The position numbers and the translations under genes are program-made. 64,000 nucleotides of DNA from Sphaerotilus mobilis. GTDB taxonomy: Bacteria; Pseudomonadota; Gammaproteobacteria; Burkholderiales; Burkholderiaceae_C. The notes beneath the pieces were generated by a model. The model did no database searches and was not told the origin of the DNA. It saw only the letters and a program-made list of their open reading frames with translations. Positions within the stretch are counted from its first letter, which is position 1, and each line of letters starts with the position of its first letter. Location: positions 496,001 through 560,000 of the forward strand of contig NZ_SGWV01000008.1 of NCBI RefSeq assembly GCF_004216565.1. The letters are read 5' to 3'. Positions 26,605-37,659 of the stretch are shown one piece after another.

Positions 26605-27213
26605 TCAGCCGCGCGCGCCGCGTTCGGTCGCCTGCACGATGGCCGACTCCAGCACAGACTGATCGGCCGGGCGGAAGCCCTCGTGTTGCAGCAGCACCCG
26701 GCCGTCGGCCCCCACCAATACGCTGGTGGGCATGGCGCGGGCGCCCCAGCGGCGCGGGGTGTCGCCGCTGGCGTCGAAGGCGATGCGGAAGCTGGGTGGG
26801 AACTGGCGCAAGAAAGCGTCGGCGTCGGCCCGTTCGCGGTCGACGTTGACCGCGACGATTTGCAGGCCGCGCGGCCCGTGGCGCTGCTGCATCAGGTTCA
26901 TCCACGGGAAGCTCTGGCGGCAAGGTCCGCACCAGGAGGCCCAGAAGTCGACCAACACGACCCGGCCCTTCAGGGCCGGCGAGCTGGCCAGGTCCAAGGT
27001 GCCGTCCAGGCTGGGCAGGGACAGCGCCGGGGCCGGGCTGCCGACGGTGGCGGCCTGCGCGGTGCCGGTCAGGAACGGCAGGCCGGCGAGTGCGACAGCG
27101 CCCCCGCAGGACTGGCGCAGCAGCGCGCGGCGGTTGAGGGTCGGCTCGGTCACGGACCGGTCGGTGGACAGGTTCAAGCTCAGGTTCAGGCTCTGGTTCA
27201 GGCTCAGATTCAT
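26605..27213 (-). CDS. TlpA-like thiol-disulfide oxidoreductase, Tat-exported
   Basis: 202 aa. The N-terminus is a repetitive Asn/Leu/Ser stretch (12-nt repeats), followed by a twin-arginine signal (NRRALLRQSCGGAVALAG). Mature protein: redoxin fold with the active site WASWCGPC, MNLMQQRHG, and the cis-Pro loop AMPTSVLVG. It should reduce or oxidise thiols in the periplasm. The start ATG at 27213 overlaps the apbE stop (ATGA). As the last gene of the DUF4266-DUF3570-ApbE operon it may act on the Cys-containing small lipoprotein; this is inferred from context. Confidence 0.85.
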   Translation of the reverse strand: MNLSLNQSLNLSLNLSTDRSVTEPTLNRRALLRQSCGGAVALAGLPFLTGTAQAATVGSPAPALSLPSLDGTLDLASSPALKGRVVLVDFWASWCGPCRQSFPWMNLMQQRHGPRGLQIVAVNVDRERADADAFLRQFPPSFRIAFDASGDTPRRWGARAMPTSVLVGADGRVLLQHEGFRPADQSVLESAIVQATERGARG

Positions 27214-28235
27214 GGGGTGCTTCCTTGAGGATTTGGGCCGCCCGGCTCGCGCTGCACCCAGTGCGGCACGCCCTGGGCTGCCAGCCAATCTTCGGCATGG
27301 GGGCCTTGCAGCATGGCCAGCGTCGACAGCACGCCCGCCTCGCTGCAGGTCGGGGCGGCCACGGTGACCGAACGCGGCGCGCCGATTACCGGCCAGCCGG
27401 TGCGGGGGTCGAGGATGTGGCCGTAGCGCACGCCCTCACGGTGGATGAAACGGCGCGCATCGCCGCTGGTGGCCAGGCCGCCGACCCGCAGGTCGAGCAG
27501 GCCGGCGCTGTGTGCCGCCGCGCCATCGGCGGGCTGGGGCGCATCCGGCCGCTCGATGCCGACCCGCCAGGCGCTGCCGTCCTGACGCGGTCCGCTGGCC
27601 GCCAGATCGCCACCGAAGTTCACGAGCAGCGCAGGGGCCACGCAGCCCAACTGCCCGGCTTGCTGCAGCAGCAGGCCGAGCACGCGGTCGACCGCGTATT
27701 CCTTGCCGATGCCGCCCAGGTCCAGCTCCATGCCGGCCGGCACGCGCAGACGTGGCCGCTGCCAGTCGATGCGGTGCCAGCCGACGTGGGCTCGCAAGGC
27801 CTCGACCGCGCCGGGTTCGGGCAGGCGGTCGCTGCCGTCGAAGGTCCAGGCCCGCCGCAACACGCCGCTGCTGATGTCGAACAGGCCACCGCTCAGGGCA
27901 TGGCACTGGGCGGCGAAGTCGATCAACAGGGCGCTTTCCTCGTCCAGCGTGTGCCAGACATCGGCTTGGGCCTGCCAGCGCGAGACCACGCTGTCGGCCC
28001 GGTAGCGGCTGAACTTCTGCTCGATGCGGCGGGCTTCGGCCTGCGCGGTCTGCAGCAGCGCGCGGGCCTGCGCCTGCGTGACGCCTTCGAGCAGCACCTC
28101 GCACGGGCTGGTCATGGCCTGGAAGCGCCCCCGCCAGCCGCCGGGCACGGCCTGCGGCTCGGGCGGCTCGGGAAGCTCGGGCGGCGCCGTCAGATCGAAC
28201 GGCTGGACGGGTTCGGCCACGGCAGCGAGGCTCAC
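27210..28235 (-). CDS. apbE: FAD:protein FMN transferase (ApbE family)
   Basis: 341 aa from GTG 28235, which overlaps the DUF3570 stop as GTGA. ApbE moves FMN from FAD to a Thr/Ser of exported target proteins. Family motifs: LDLGGIGKEYAVDR, LLVNFGGDLAASG, GGLATSGDARRF and GHILDPRTGWPV. No ordinary signal peptide or lipobox is evident at the chosen start, whereas many ApbE proteins are exported; the start could be elsewhere or the enzyme may act in the cytoplasm. The nearest candidate targets are the operon partners, though a classic flavinylation motif is not obvious in them. Confidence 0.85.
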   Translation of the reverse strand: MSLAAVAEPVQPFDLTAPPELPEPPEPQAVPGGWRGRFQAMTSPCEVLLEGVTQAQARALLQTAQAEARRIEQKFSRYRADSVVSRWQAQADVWHTLDEESALLIDFAAQCHALSGGLFDISSGVLRRAWTFDGSDRLPEPGAVEALRAHVGWHRIDWQRPRLRVPAGMELDLGGIGKEYAVDRVLGLLLQQAGQLGCVAPALLVNFGGDLAASGPRQDGSAWRVGIERPDAPQPADGAAAHSAGLLDLRVGGLATSGDARRFIHREGVRYGHILDPRTGWPVIGAPRSVTVAAPTCSEAGVLSTLAMLQGPHAEDWLAAQGVPHWVQREPGGPNPQGSTP

Positions 28236-29584
28236 CAGTTGAAGCGGTAGCCGGCGGTCAGCATCGTCGCCGTCAGGCCGGGGGCGATCGGCAGGCCCTG
28301 CAGCACGCCCGGTGCGTTGGCGGGCGTGGCCTGGACCTGGCGGTAGACCTCGCCCCGCAGCGTCAGCTCGCCGCCCCAGGACAGCGGCTGGCCCCAGGTC
28401 AGGCCCAGCGTGTTGCCGCTGAACTTGGCCAGCCGCGGATCGGCGGAAGCGGCCGACAGCGTGGTGCTGTGACCGGTGCTGTCCCAGTCCTGGCCGTCGA
28501 CCAGCCAGCCGCGCCAGAAGTCGGCCGCGCTCTGGCGGTGATGGCGCCAGCGCGGCTCGAGGTAGCGACCGCCGCCCAAGTTGACGCGCCAGCGTGCGTC
28601 CAGGGTGTGCGAGCGCACGCCCCAGTCGTCGCGGTAGCCGCGCCAAGACAGGTCGAGCACGTCGCGCGCCAGATGGACCTTGTGGCCCCAGTACAGCGAG
28701 GTGCGGCTGCGCGAGTCCGGCCGGCTTTCATGCACATAGCGATCGCCCGCCAGCAGGCCGGTGCTGCCGTCGACCACCGACAGGATCTTGTAGGGATCGC
28801 TGTGTTCGCCGCTGCCCCGGCCGAGGCCCAGGTTCACCTGCATCAGCCAGCGCCGGTTCATCACCTGCGTGAGGCCCAGCAGCACATCGGCCACGTTGCG
28901 GCTGCCATTGCCCAGGCGCGGGCCGTTGGCCGAGGCCACGCTCAGGCCCACCGGCGTGCCGCCGACCGGGCGCATCTGGTTGGCTTCGAGCGCCAGGCCC
29001 AGGCTCAGCGTGGTGTTGCGGCCGTCGAGGTCATGGGCGACGGCCAGGCTGGTGCCCAGCGAGGTGAAGTCGTATTCCTGCGAGAAATTGCCACCGACCG
29101 ACAGCCGGGTCATGCGTCCGAGCGGGCGTTCATAGCCCACCGACAGGGCACCGCGGGTGTCCTTGAAACTCGGGTCCAGCGGCGTGCTGCCGGCGGCGGT
29201 CGTGTAGCTCTGGTTGCCGGACGGCGAGGTGAAGGTCTGCGCGCCCGGTTGTGCCACCGCGCCGTTGGGCGAGGCGCCGGTCAGCGTGTCAACGGTCAGC
29301 TTGAGCGACAGCGTGTGGTCGTCGGCATCGGTGCGGCGCAGCGCGATGACCGGCTCGACGGCCTTCACCCGGCCGCCGTTTTCGGCATAGAGCAGCACGG
29401 CGCTGTCGACCTGCCAGGGCACGCGGGCGGTGGGGCTGGCGGGTGCGTCCGCTGCCGCCTGGGCCAGCGGTGCGACCGGCGCCAGCAGGGCCGCGACGGC
29501 CGTGCCCAGCGCCAGCCGCAGGGCGGGACGGGCGGCCGAAGCTGCGGTCGTCGGGCTCGGGTTCGGGTGTGAGGTCAGTTGCAT
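28232..29584 (-). CDS. DUF3570 outer-membrane beta-barrel protein
   Basis: 450 aa. A long N-terminal export signal (hydrophobic part LALGTAVAALLAPVAPLAQA) is followed by many amphipathic strands and a C-terminal aromatic (YRFNW). Features such as VDSAVLLYAENGGRVKAVEP near the mature N-terminus and RRTDADDHTL match DUF3570. Members of this family occur beside DUF4266 lipoproteins and ApbE. It starts inside the DUF4266 gene (10-bp overlap), so translation is coupled. Role unknown; a pore or anchor for a redox protein at the surface is an inference. Confidence 0.85.
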   Translation of the reverse strand: MQLTSHPNPSPTTAASAARPALRLALGTAVAALLAPVAPLAQAAADAPASPTARVPWQVDSAVLLYAENGGRVKAVEPVIALRRTDADDHTLSLKLTVDTLTGASPNGAVAQPGAQTFTSPSGNQSYTTAAGSTPLDPSFKDTRGALSVGYERPLGRMTRLSVGGNFSQEYDFTSLGTSLAVAHDLDGRNTTLSLGLALEANQMRPVGGTPVGLSVASANGPRLGNGSRNVADVLLGLTQVMNRRWLMQVNLGLGRGSGEHSDPYKILSVVDGSTGLLAGDRYVHESRPDSRSRTSLYWGHKVHLARDVLDLSWRGYRDDWGVRSHTLDARWRVNLGGGRYLEPRWRHHRQSAADFWRGWLVDGQDWDSTGHSTTLSAASADPRLAKFSGNTLGLTWGQPLSWGGELTLRGEVYRQVQATPANAPGVLQGLPIAPGLTATMLTAGYRFNW

Positions 29585-29826
29585 CCACAGCCCCCGCCAC
29601 CAAAGCCGCGACCGCCGGTGGCCGCTTCTTTGCTGAAGTAGATGTGGTCGTCGTAGGCGGCCTGCAGCGCGTCGTTGCCGGGCTGCATCTCGGGCTTGGC
29701 GAGCAGGTCACGCTCCCAGGGTTCGACGCCCCAGGTGATGCCCGACTGCGCGCAGCCGCCCAGCAGGGCGGCCAGGCTGGCACCGAACAGTGCCCGTCGT
29801 GTGGAACGGAGGAATCTGGATGTCAT
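29575..29826 (-). CDS. Small DUF4266 lipoprotein with C-terminal CGCN
   Basis: 83 aa. Signal peptide with lipobox ALLGG-C25, so the mature chain is about 59 aa and lipid-anchored. The body has GVEPWERDLLAKPEM and the tail GGRGFGGGGCGCN. The Gly-rich Cys-Gly-Cys end is the hallmark of the family and suggests metal binding, disulfide chemistry or modification. First gene of the operon; the last codons overlap the DUF3570 start. A start at 29826 gives a standard lipoprotein signal. Confidence 0.85.
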   Translation of the reverse strand: MTSRFLRSTRRALFGASLAALLGGCAQSGITWGVEPWERDLLAKPEMQPGNDALQAAYDDHIYFSKEAATGGRGFGGGGCGCN

Positions 29827-29963
29827 CGTCACTGCAGCGACCGCATGGGTCACGCTCCGGTTTCGGGAAGACGCCGAGATTCCGGGCCCAAGGTGAAGGC
29901 AGACTGAACTTTTCGCGGGCCCCACCGGCAAGGTGCGTCCAGTCGTGACGAGCTTGACGTGGA

Positions 29964-30359
29964 TCAGATCCGGCGGCCGTAGGGGCAGTGGCCGGGGCGG
30001 GGTCCGACCTCCGGGTGCTTGCGGCAGGTGTCGGGCCGCTGCGCATAGACCGTACAGCGTCGGCTGGTGGCATCGAGGTAGCGGCAGTCGCCATCGGCCC
30101 GCCGGGCCAGCGTGAAGATGCCCGAGCGGTCGTGGTAACGCTCGACCACGCGGGCCTTCTCCAGCCGCCGGGCGATCAGCCGGGGCGCCTCGTGTTCGGC
30201 CTCGAAGGGGTCGACCAGCCCGAGCCGGACCAGATCGGGCAGGCGGACCTCCACCGGCATCGTGCAGCAGTTGGCGGCGCAGTCGTCGCACAGGCCGCGG
30301 CGGTAGCGGGTCCAGGTGATCGGGCGGTCGACGTCGACGATGGTGATGGGCGATCGCAT
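29964..30359 (-). CDS. YkgJ family cysteine-cluster protein
   Basis: 131 aa. Eight or so Cys in the CxxCxxxCC...C...C...C pattern of the family: C24, C27, C31, C32, then DCRYLD, RRCTVY, DTCRKH and HCPYG. It probably binds zinc or an Fe-S cluster in the cytoplasm. Function is unknown across the family. It is divergent from the ParB-like gene with about 110 bp between them and follows no visible operon partner. Confidence 0.85.
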   Translation of the reverse strand: MRSPITIVDVDRPITWTRYRRGLCDDCAANCCTMPVEVRLPDLVRLGLVDPFEAEHEAPRLIARRLEKARVVERYHDRSGIFTLARRADGDCRYLDATSRRCTVYAQRPDTCRKHPEVGPRPGHCPYGRRI

Positions 30360-30470
30360 GGGTCGGGTCTTGTGGCGGACGGTCGGTCAGACGCTCGGCG
30401 GCGGGGCCGCATCATCGCCGCTCGGCGCCCCCCTAGAATCCGCGCCCCTCCCGTTCCCGGTGCTGTCCAC

Positions 30471-31355
30471 ATGTCCGAATCCGTCGCCCCCCGCATCGTC
30501 ATCGACCCCGAGATCCAGGCCTACATCGACCCGCTGACGCCCGACGAGCACGATGCGCTGGAGCGTAGCCTCGTCACCGAGGGCTGCCGCGATGCGCTGG
30601 TGCTCTGGGGCGAACTGCTGGTCGACGGCCACAACCGCTACGGCATCTGCCAGAAGCACGGCCTGCCCTTCCAGACGGTGCAGAACACGCGCTTCCGCTC
30701 GGTCGAGGACGTCAAGCTCTGGATGATCGAGCAGCACCTGGGCCGTCGCAGCCTGACCGACTTCCAGCGCGGGGAACTGGCCCTGCGCCAGCGCCAGATC
30801 GTCGCGGCGCGGCGTGAAAAGCAGTTGCAGGAGGCCGCCTCGATGGCCGCCACGACGGCCACCAGCGGCGCCACAGACGATGCCGCGCCCTGGGACGTCG
30901 ACGGCGCCCCGCCGCCCTCGGCCGAGGCCGGCGCCGCCGCAGCGACCGGCGCACCGATCGCCCCGTCCGCGCTCAAGAGCCGCGAGGAACTCGCCCGCGC
31001 CGCCCGCCTGAGCCCTGCCCAGGTCGCGATGATCGAGAAGATCCACCAGCAGGCCGCGCCGGAAGTCGTCGCCGCCGTGCGCGCGGGCGACCTGTCGATC
31101 AGCGCCGCCGCAGCCGTGGCGACGTTGCCGGCCGAGGAACAGGTGGCCGCCGCCAGCGGTGGCAAGGACGAGCTCAAGCAGGCCGCCAAGCGTGCCCGCG
31201 AGGCCCGTCGCAAGCCAAAGGACGACGCCAGCGACAGCGTCGACGCAGCGGTCCATGCGCCCGATTCGGTCGAGGTGCTGCGCGCGCGCATCGCCGAGCT
31301 GGAGGCCGAGAACGCCGCGCTGAAACAGCAGCTCGCGCGCCTGCAGGCCGGCTGA
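30471..31355 (+). CDS. Orphan ParB-like nuclease-domain/partition-related protein
   Basis: 294 aa from the ATG at 30471 (the open frame upstream is non-coding in style). N-terminal ParB/Sulfiredoxin-like part (VIDPEIQAYIDPLTPDEHDALERSL, GELLVDGHNRYGICQKHGL), then an Ala/Pro linker (about 125-160), a KorB/HTH-like helical region (LARAARLSPAQVAMIEKI, RAGDLSISAAAAVATL), a basic stretch (KRAREARRK) and a C-terminal coiled coil (VLRARIAELEAENAALKQQL). No parA nearby. It is probably a DNA-binding regulator, not a partition protein. Confidence 0.8.
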   Translation: MSESVAPRIVIDPEIQAYIDPLTPDEHDALERSLVTEGCRDALVLWGELLVDGHNRYGICQKHGLPFQTVQNTRFRSVEDVKLWMIEQHLGRRSLTDFQRGELALRQRQIVAARREKQLQEAASMAATTATSGATDDAAPWDVDGAPPPSAEAGAAAATGAPIAPSALKSREELARAARLSPAQVAMIEKIHQQAAPEVVAAVRAGDLSISAAAAVATLPAEEQVAAASGGKDELKQAAKRAREARRKPKDDASDSVDAAVHAPDSVEVLRARIAELEAENAALKQQLARLQAG

Positions 31356-31368
31356 CCGCGCGTCCCCT

Positions 31369-32544
31369 TCAGGCCAGCGGTTCGGGCTGACCGGCCAGCG
31401 CGACGTGGCGCGCCTCGACCGACGGGTGGCGCGCGACGCCGACGGCATCGAGCGGGCGATCGGCCTTGCTGGAGAAACGGAACATCGGCGCCTTCCAAGG
31501 CTGGTGCGCCGGGCCCAGTGGGTTGCCGGGATGGCACTGCGCCAGGTCGTCGGCGATGGACACCCCCAGCGCGCGCAGCTCACCGGCCATCCAGTTCAGG
31601 GCGATGTTGGACAGCCCGCTCTCCTCGCCGGCCGGATAACCGCCACCGACGTCCGCATGGGCGCCGGCAAACTGCAGCTGTCGGATGTTCGGGTGCGAGG
31701 CATCCCACAGCGTGGGCGTGAAGTCCACCCGCCGCTCGCCCCGCGCCACCGCATGCAAGCCGTGCTCGACCTTGGGGCTGAGCGCGTTGTCGGCGAACTG
31801 GTAGCGGTCGCGGCGGATTTGGCCCTGGTAGTCGGGCAGGCCCAGCGAGCCCACGGTGTCCCAGACCGCCACGGCACGGATCGACGGCACCGGCACGAAG
31901 TCCTTGTCCGTCAGCGCATCCCGGTCGAAGAAGGCGCCGATGTGTGCCAGCGACTCCGCCAGCCGGGCGCGCCAGTCGACGTCCTGGCTGCGGTTCTGGC
32001 GATGCCGGTACCAGGCTTTGGCCCCTGCCTGGTAGGCGGCCTCCTTCGGCTGCGTCAAGCCCTTGCGCAACAGGCCTTGGCCGGCCACCAACCCGGCCAG
32101 GGCACGGGCGGTGTAGGCCCCACGGCTGAAGCCGATGATGACGATGGCGTCGCCGGGCTCGTAGTGGCGCGACAGGAAGGTGTAGCCACGCACGATGCGC
32201 TTGATGATCCCCGCGCCAAAGGTGCCGCCGAACAGCGTGCTGATCGGCCCGCCAGCGTCGCCCACACCGTGGATGTAGCGGGCGCGCTGGAGCTCCACGC
32301 CGTCGACCGTCAGGACCTTCTCCTGCTCGTCGGCTTCCGGCTCGTCGCGGCCGACCGGCACGCCGTCGAGGGCCTGGTAGAGCTTGAGCACGTTGGTGAT
32401 GCCGTCCTGCTTGCGTTCCTTCTCGTCAGGACCTTCCGGGACGGGGCTCGTCAGGTCGTCCGGCTGGACCAGCGGTCGGGGCGCGTCGTCGTCGTCGGGT
32501 CCGTTCCAGGTGCCATCGGCACAGAACACCAGGGTCTTGGGCAT
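31369..32544 (-). CDS. DUF2235 alpha/beta-hydrolase (T6SS Tle1-like phospholipase family)
   Basis: 391 aa. The start at 32544 (MPKTLVFCADGTWN) is standard; a longer start adds ten residues. The catalytic elbow is GFSRGAYTARALAGL (GxSxG-like with Ser nucleophile), preceded by YIHGVGDAGG and GGTFGAGI. DUF2235 members are hydrolases and some are type VI secreted phospholipases. Here there is no VgrG, Hcp or immunity gene beside it, so housekeeping or cryptic use is equally possible. It is convergent with the ParB-like gene. Confidence 0.82.
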   Translation of the reverse strand: MPKTLVFCADGTWNGPDDDDAPRPLVQPDDLTSPVPEGPDEKERKQDGITNVLKLYQALDGVPVGRDEPEADEQEKVLTVDGVELQRARYIHGVGDAGGPISTLFGGTFGAGIIKRIVRGYTFLSRHYEPGDAIVIIGFSRGAYTARALAGLVAGQGLLRKGLTQPKEAAYQAGAKAWYRHRQNRSQDVDWRARLAESLAHIGAFFDRDALTDKDFVPVPSIRAVAVWDTVGSLGLPDYQGQIRRDRYQFADNALSPKVEHGLHAVARGERRVDFTPTLWDASHPNIRQLQFAGAHADVGGGYPAGEESGLSNIALNWMAGELRALGVSIADDLAQCHPGNPLGPAHQPWKAPMFRFSSKADRPLDAVGVARHPSVEARHVALAGQPEPLA

Positions 32545-32726
32545 CTTGTCTTGCTCCTGCGAGACGCCGGCCACGCTGGCCGGTCGGCTCGGGGACTGTC
32601 GCCCCGCGTGCGTGGCAGCGTCAACACGGCCGCAGCGGTCCTACCCTGAAAGAAGGAGGGAAAACCGCACGGACGGCCTCGCGGCGTGCGGGCTTGCGTG
32701 CGGGTTGATGTGCGCGCCGCAGCCCG

Positions 32727-33527
32727 TCAGATGCCCAGCAGGATCCGCCAGCCCTTGTAGCGCAGCGTCGCCTGGGCGTTGCCGATGCGTTCGAGCAGCA
32801 GGCCGGGCTGGATGGCCTCGCCCTCCATCACGATCGCGCCGTTGATGATCAGGCTGCGGCGCGGCGGGTCGTCCATCTGGATCAGGCCGCCGACGCTGAG
32901 CGCGGGCAGCTCGCGCCGGACCTCCTCGGGCAGCTCGGCCAAGGCGACCGGCCGGCCATCGGCGGGCGGCAACATGGCCGGCGCGACAGGGGGCGTGACG
33001 GGCGTGGCAGGCGCGACCACGACGCCTGTCGCCGGGGCGGCCACGGCGCTGGCGGCCACCTTCGGCGAAGGCGCTGGCGCGGCCGGCGGGGCGGGCACCG
33101 CGGCAGCGGTCGGCGCGGCGACGAGCGGGGCCTCTCGCTTCGGAGGGAGCGCCACAGGGGGCGCCGCAGCAGGTGGAACGGCCGGCGCCACGGCCGCCGT
33201 CACGGCCGGCGCCGCCACGGCAGCGGTGGGCGCTGGCGCAGGCGCTGGCACTGGCGTTGTGACTGGCACTGGCGGCGACGCCACGACCGGCACGGCCGGC
33301 GTCAGGTCCGCACGGACCCAACGCCACCAGACCCCCGCGCCGACCACCAGCGCGATCAGCAGCAACAGGCCGCCGGCACCGGCTGCCACCCAAGCCCAGG
33401 GCAGCGACGTGGCGCGCGAGGCCGGCAAGGGGACGGTGGCCGGGCCCAGGCCGCTGTGCAGGCCGGGCACCTCGCCACGGGCACGTTCGGCCTCGGCCTT
33501 GCGCAGGGCATCCAGGACGATGGACAT
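32727..33527 (-). CDS. gspB: General secretion pathway protein B (GspB/ExeB-like)
   Basis: 266 aa. A short cytoplasmic start (MSIVLDALRKAEAERARGE) is typical. A membrane segment follows (about 44-65), then a long Ala/Pro/Val linker (about 85-190) and a C-terminal GspB domain (SVGGLIQMDDPPRRSLIINGAIVMEGE). It works with GspA to span the cell wall for the type II secretin. The start is two bases after the gspA stop. The repetitive linker fits a periplasm-spanning arm. Confidence 0.87.
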   Translation of the reverse strand: MSIVLDALRKAEAERARGEVPGLHSGLGPATVPLPASRATSLPWAWVAAGAGGLLLLIALVVGAGVWWRWVRADLTPAVPVVASPPVPVTTPVPAPAPAPTAAVAAPAVTAAVAPAVPPAAAPPVALPPKREAPLVAAPTAAAVPAPPAAPAPSPKVAASAVAAPATGVVVAPATPVTPPVAPAMLPPADGRPVALAELPEEVRRELPALSVGGLIQMDDPPRRSLIINGAIVMEGEAIQPGLLLERIGNAQATLRYKGWRILLGI

Positions 33528-33529
33528 GC

Positions 33530-35269
33530 TCAGTTCGCTCCTGCCGTCGCGGCATGTTCGAGTCGCGGTTCGGGCACGCCGGCCGCCTGGTTCAGGCGCA
33601 TCAGCGTCACCGGACCGACCTTGCCGTCCGGCTGCAGACCCTGCGTCAGCTGGAAGGCCTGCAGGCGTGCCTGCAGACGGGCCTCTTGCGAGGCACCCAG
33701 AGCCACGCCGGCGAGGTCCGGCAAGCGTTGCAGGGTCTCGTCCAGCCAGGCCTTGCCGGCTGGGGTGGGGTTCGGTCCGAGCAGGCCTTCGGGCGAGCGC
33801 CAGAGCGTCACGTAGTCGCCGCGCCAATGGACCGCGAGCCCCGCCAGCGGCAGGCTGACACGGCCTTGCGGCAGTTCCATCACGGCCTGCTGGCCATCGA
33901 TGCCGAGCAACAGGGCGTGCTGGCCGGCACCGGTGGGCGTGCCGGCCAAGCGGATCAGCGCCGGACGATCCAGCTGGCGGGCGAGCACCACGCTGGCCTG
34001 GGTCCGGTAACAGGCCACGCCGACCCGCCGGGTCGCGTCACAGCCTTCGCCCGCCAGCAGGTCGATGCCCCATTGCCGCGCCAGCACGCGCAGGGCGCTG
34101 GCCTCGTCACCCCAGCCGATGATCGGGTCCGAAGGACCCAGCGGTCGCGCCGCAAGGCCGTCGCGGCTGTTGTCGGCGGTTGGGCTGGGCCGCTCGGAAG
34201 GCGCGGTGGCGGCCAGGTCCGCCACGGCGGTCGACGCCAGATTTACCGCCACGTTCGGGTTCGACACGCGGTCGGTCGCGCTGCGCGCCAGATCCGGCCC
34301 CGCGTCCGCCCCGACCACGCCACCGCCCTGGGTGCCGGCATGCCAGACCGACAAGCCAAAACCGACGGCCACCGCCACGGTCGCGATGCCCACGCCCCAG
34401 GCCAGCTGGCGACGGAATTCGCGCCGTTCGCTCACCATGCGCACGCGTCGCTTGTCGAAGACCTCGTTGGCCGCGCTGCGCACACCTTGCGCGTCGACCT
34501 GCGCCTGGCCACGCGAATACGCTCCCAGCAGCGAGCGATCGCACAGCAGGTTGATGCGCCGCGGCACCCCGCCGGTCAGCTTGTGGATCTGCAAGAGCTG
34601 ACGCGCGGTGAACGGTGATGCGGCGCCCAGGCCGGCCACCCTCATCCGGTGCAACACGTATTGGGCGGTCTCTGCGGCACTCAGCGGGCCGAGGTGGCAA
34701 CGCGCCACGATGCGCTGGGCCAGCTGTTCCAGCTCGGGCCGGGCGACCATGTCGCGCAGCTCGGGCTGGCCGATCAGCATGATCTGCAGCAGCTTGCGTT
34801 CGGCGGTCTCGAGGTTGGTCAGCAGGCGCAGCTGCTCCAGCACCTCGGGCTCGAGGTTCTGTGCCTCGTCGATGATGAGGATGCTCTTGCGCCCGGCCGC
34901 ATGGGTGGCCAGCAGGTGGCGGTTGAGCGGCTCGACATAGTCCTGCACCGTCACGCCCGGCGTGCCGGCGGCCGGCGCGGCGACGCCGAACTCGTCGCAC
35001 ACGGCCTTGAGCAGCTCGTGCACCGTCAGCTTGGGGTTGAAGATGTAGGCGACCTCGCAGTCGGCCGGCACCTGCTCCAGGAAGGCGCGGCAGACGGTGG
35101 TCTTGCCCGCGCCGATCTCGCCGGTCAGAAGCACAAAGCCGCCGTTGCCGCGGATGCCATACATCAGGTGCGCCAGCGCCTCGCGGTGCCGCTCGCTCAT
35201 GTAGAGAAAGCGGGGATCCGGAGCGATCGAGAAGGGTTCGTGCTGGAGGCCGAAGAAGGACGCGTACAT
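33530..35269 (-). CDS. gspA: General secretion pathway ATPase GspA/ExeA
   Basis: 579 aa from MYASFFGLQHEPFSI (start 35269), the conserved beginning. AAA domain with Walker A TGEIGAGKTT (50-59) and Walker B ILIIDEAQNLE. A membrane segment lies near residues 285-310 (WGVGIATVAVAVGFGL), then a periplasmic C39-like region, and a C-terminal peptidoglycan-binding repeat (QAFQLTQGLQPDGKVGPVTL). With GspB it helps the secretin pass the peptidoglycan. No other gsp gene is in the window. Confidence 0.88.
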   Translation of the reverse strand: MYASFFGLQHEPFSIAPDPRFLYMSERHREALAHLMYGIRGNGGFVLLTGEIGAGKTTVCRAFLEQVPADCEVAYIFNPKLTVHELLKAVCDEFGVAAPAAGTPGVTVQDYVEPLNRHLLATHAAGRKSILIIDEAQNLEPEVLEQLRLLTNLETAERKLLQIMLIGQPELRDMVARPELEQLAQRIVARCHLGPLSAAETAQYVLHRMRVAGLGAASPFTARQLLQIHKLTGGVPRRINLLCDRSLLGAYSRGQAQVDAQGVRSAANEVFDKRRVRMVSERREFRRQLAWGVGIATVAVAVGFGLSVWHAGTQGGGVVGADAGPDLARSATDRVSNPNVAVNLASTAVADLAATAPSERPSPTADNSRDGLAARPLGPSDPIIGWGDEASALRVLARQWGIDLLAGEGCDATRRVGVACYRTQASVVLARQLDRPALIRLAGTPTGAGQHALLLGIDGQQAVMELPQGRVSLPLAGLAVHWRGDYVTLWRSPEGLLGPNPTPAGKAWLDETLQRLPDLAGVALGASQEARLQARLQAFQLTQGLQPDGKVGPVTLMRLNQAAGVPEPRLEHAATAGAN

Positions 35270-35318
35270 GGTCCTGAGAATAACGGCCGGTCCTGAAAAA
35301 ACCTGAGCAGTGAAAGCC

Positions 35319-37526
<2,208 letters not shown>

Positions 37527-37659
37527 CTAGCCAGCGCCACCTCGGGCGATCCGGAAACCGCTGCTTACGAACATGCGCATCGGTTTACAGGCGCGCCCTC
37601 CAGCCGCCGCCGCGCGCGGCCGAAAACCGATCAACACAGCCCGCGACCGGATCAACCGC

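Noticed and set aside
30471-31355. A plasmid or integrated element with parAB
   Set aside because: Only a ParB-like protein is present; no ParA, replication, integrase or att-like repeats.
32727-35269. Start of a full type II secretion operon
   Set aside because: Only gspB and gspA are here; ligA and a hydrolase flank them.
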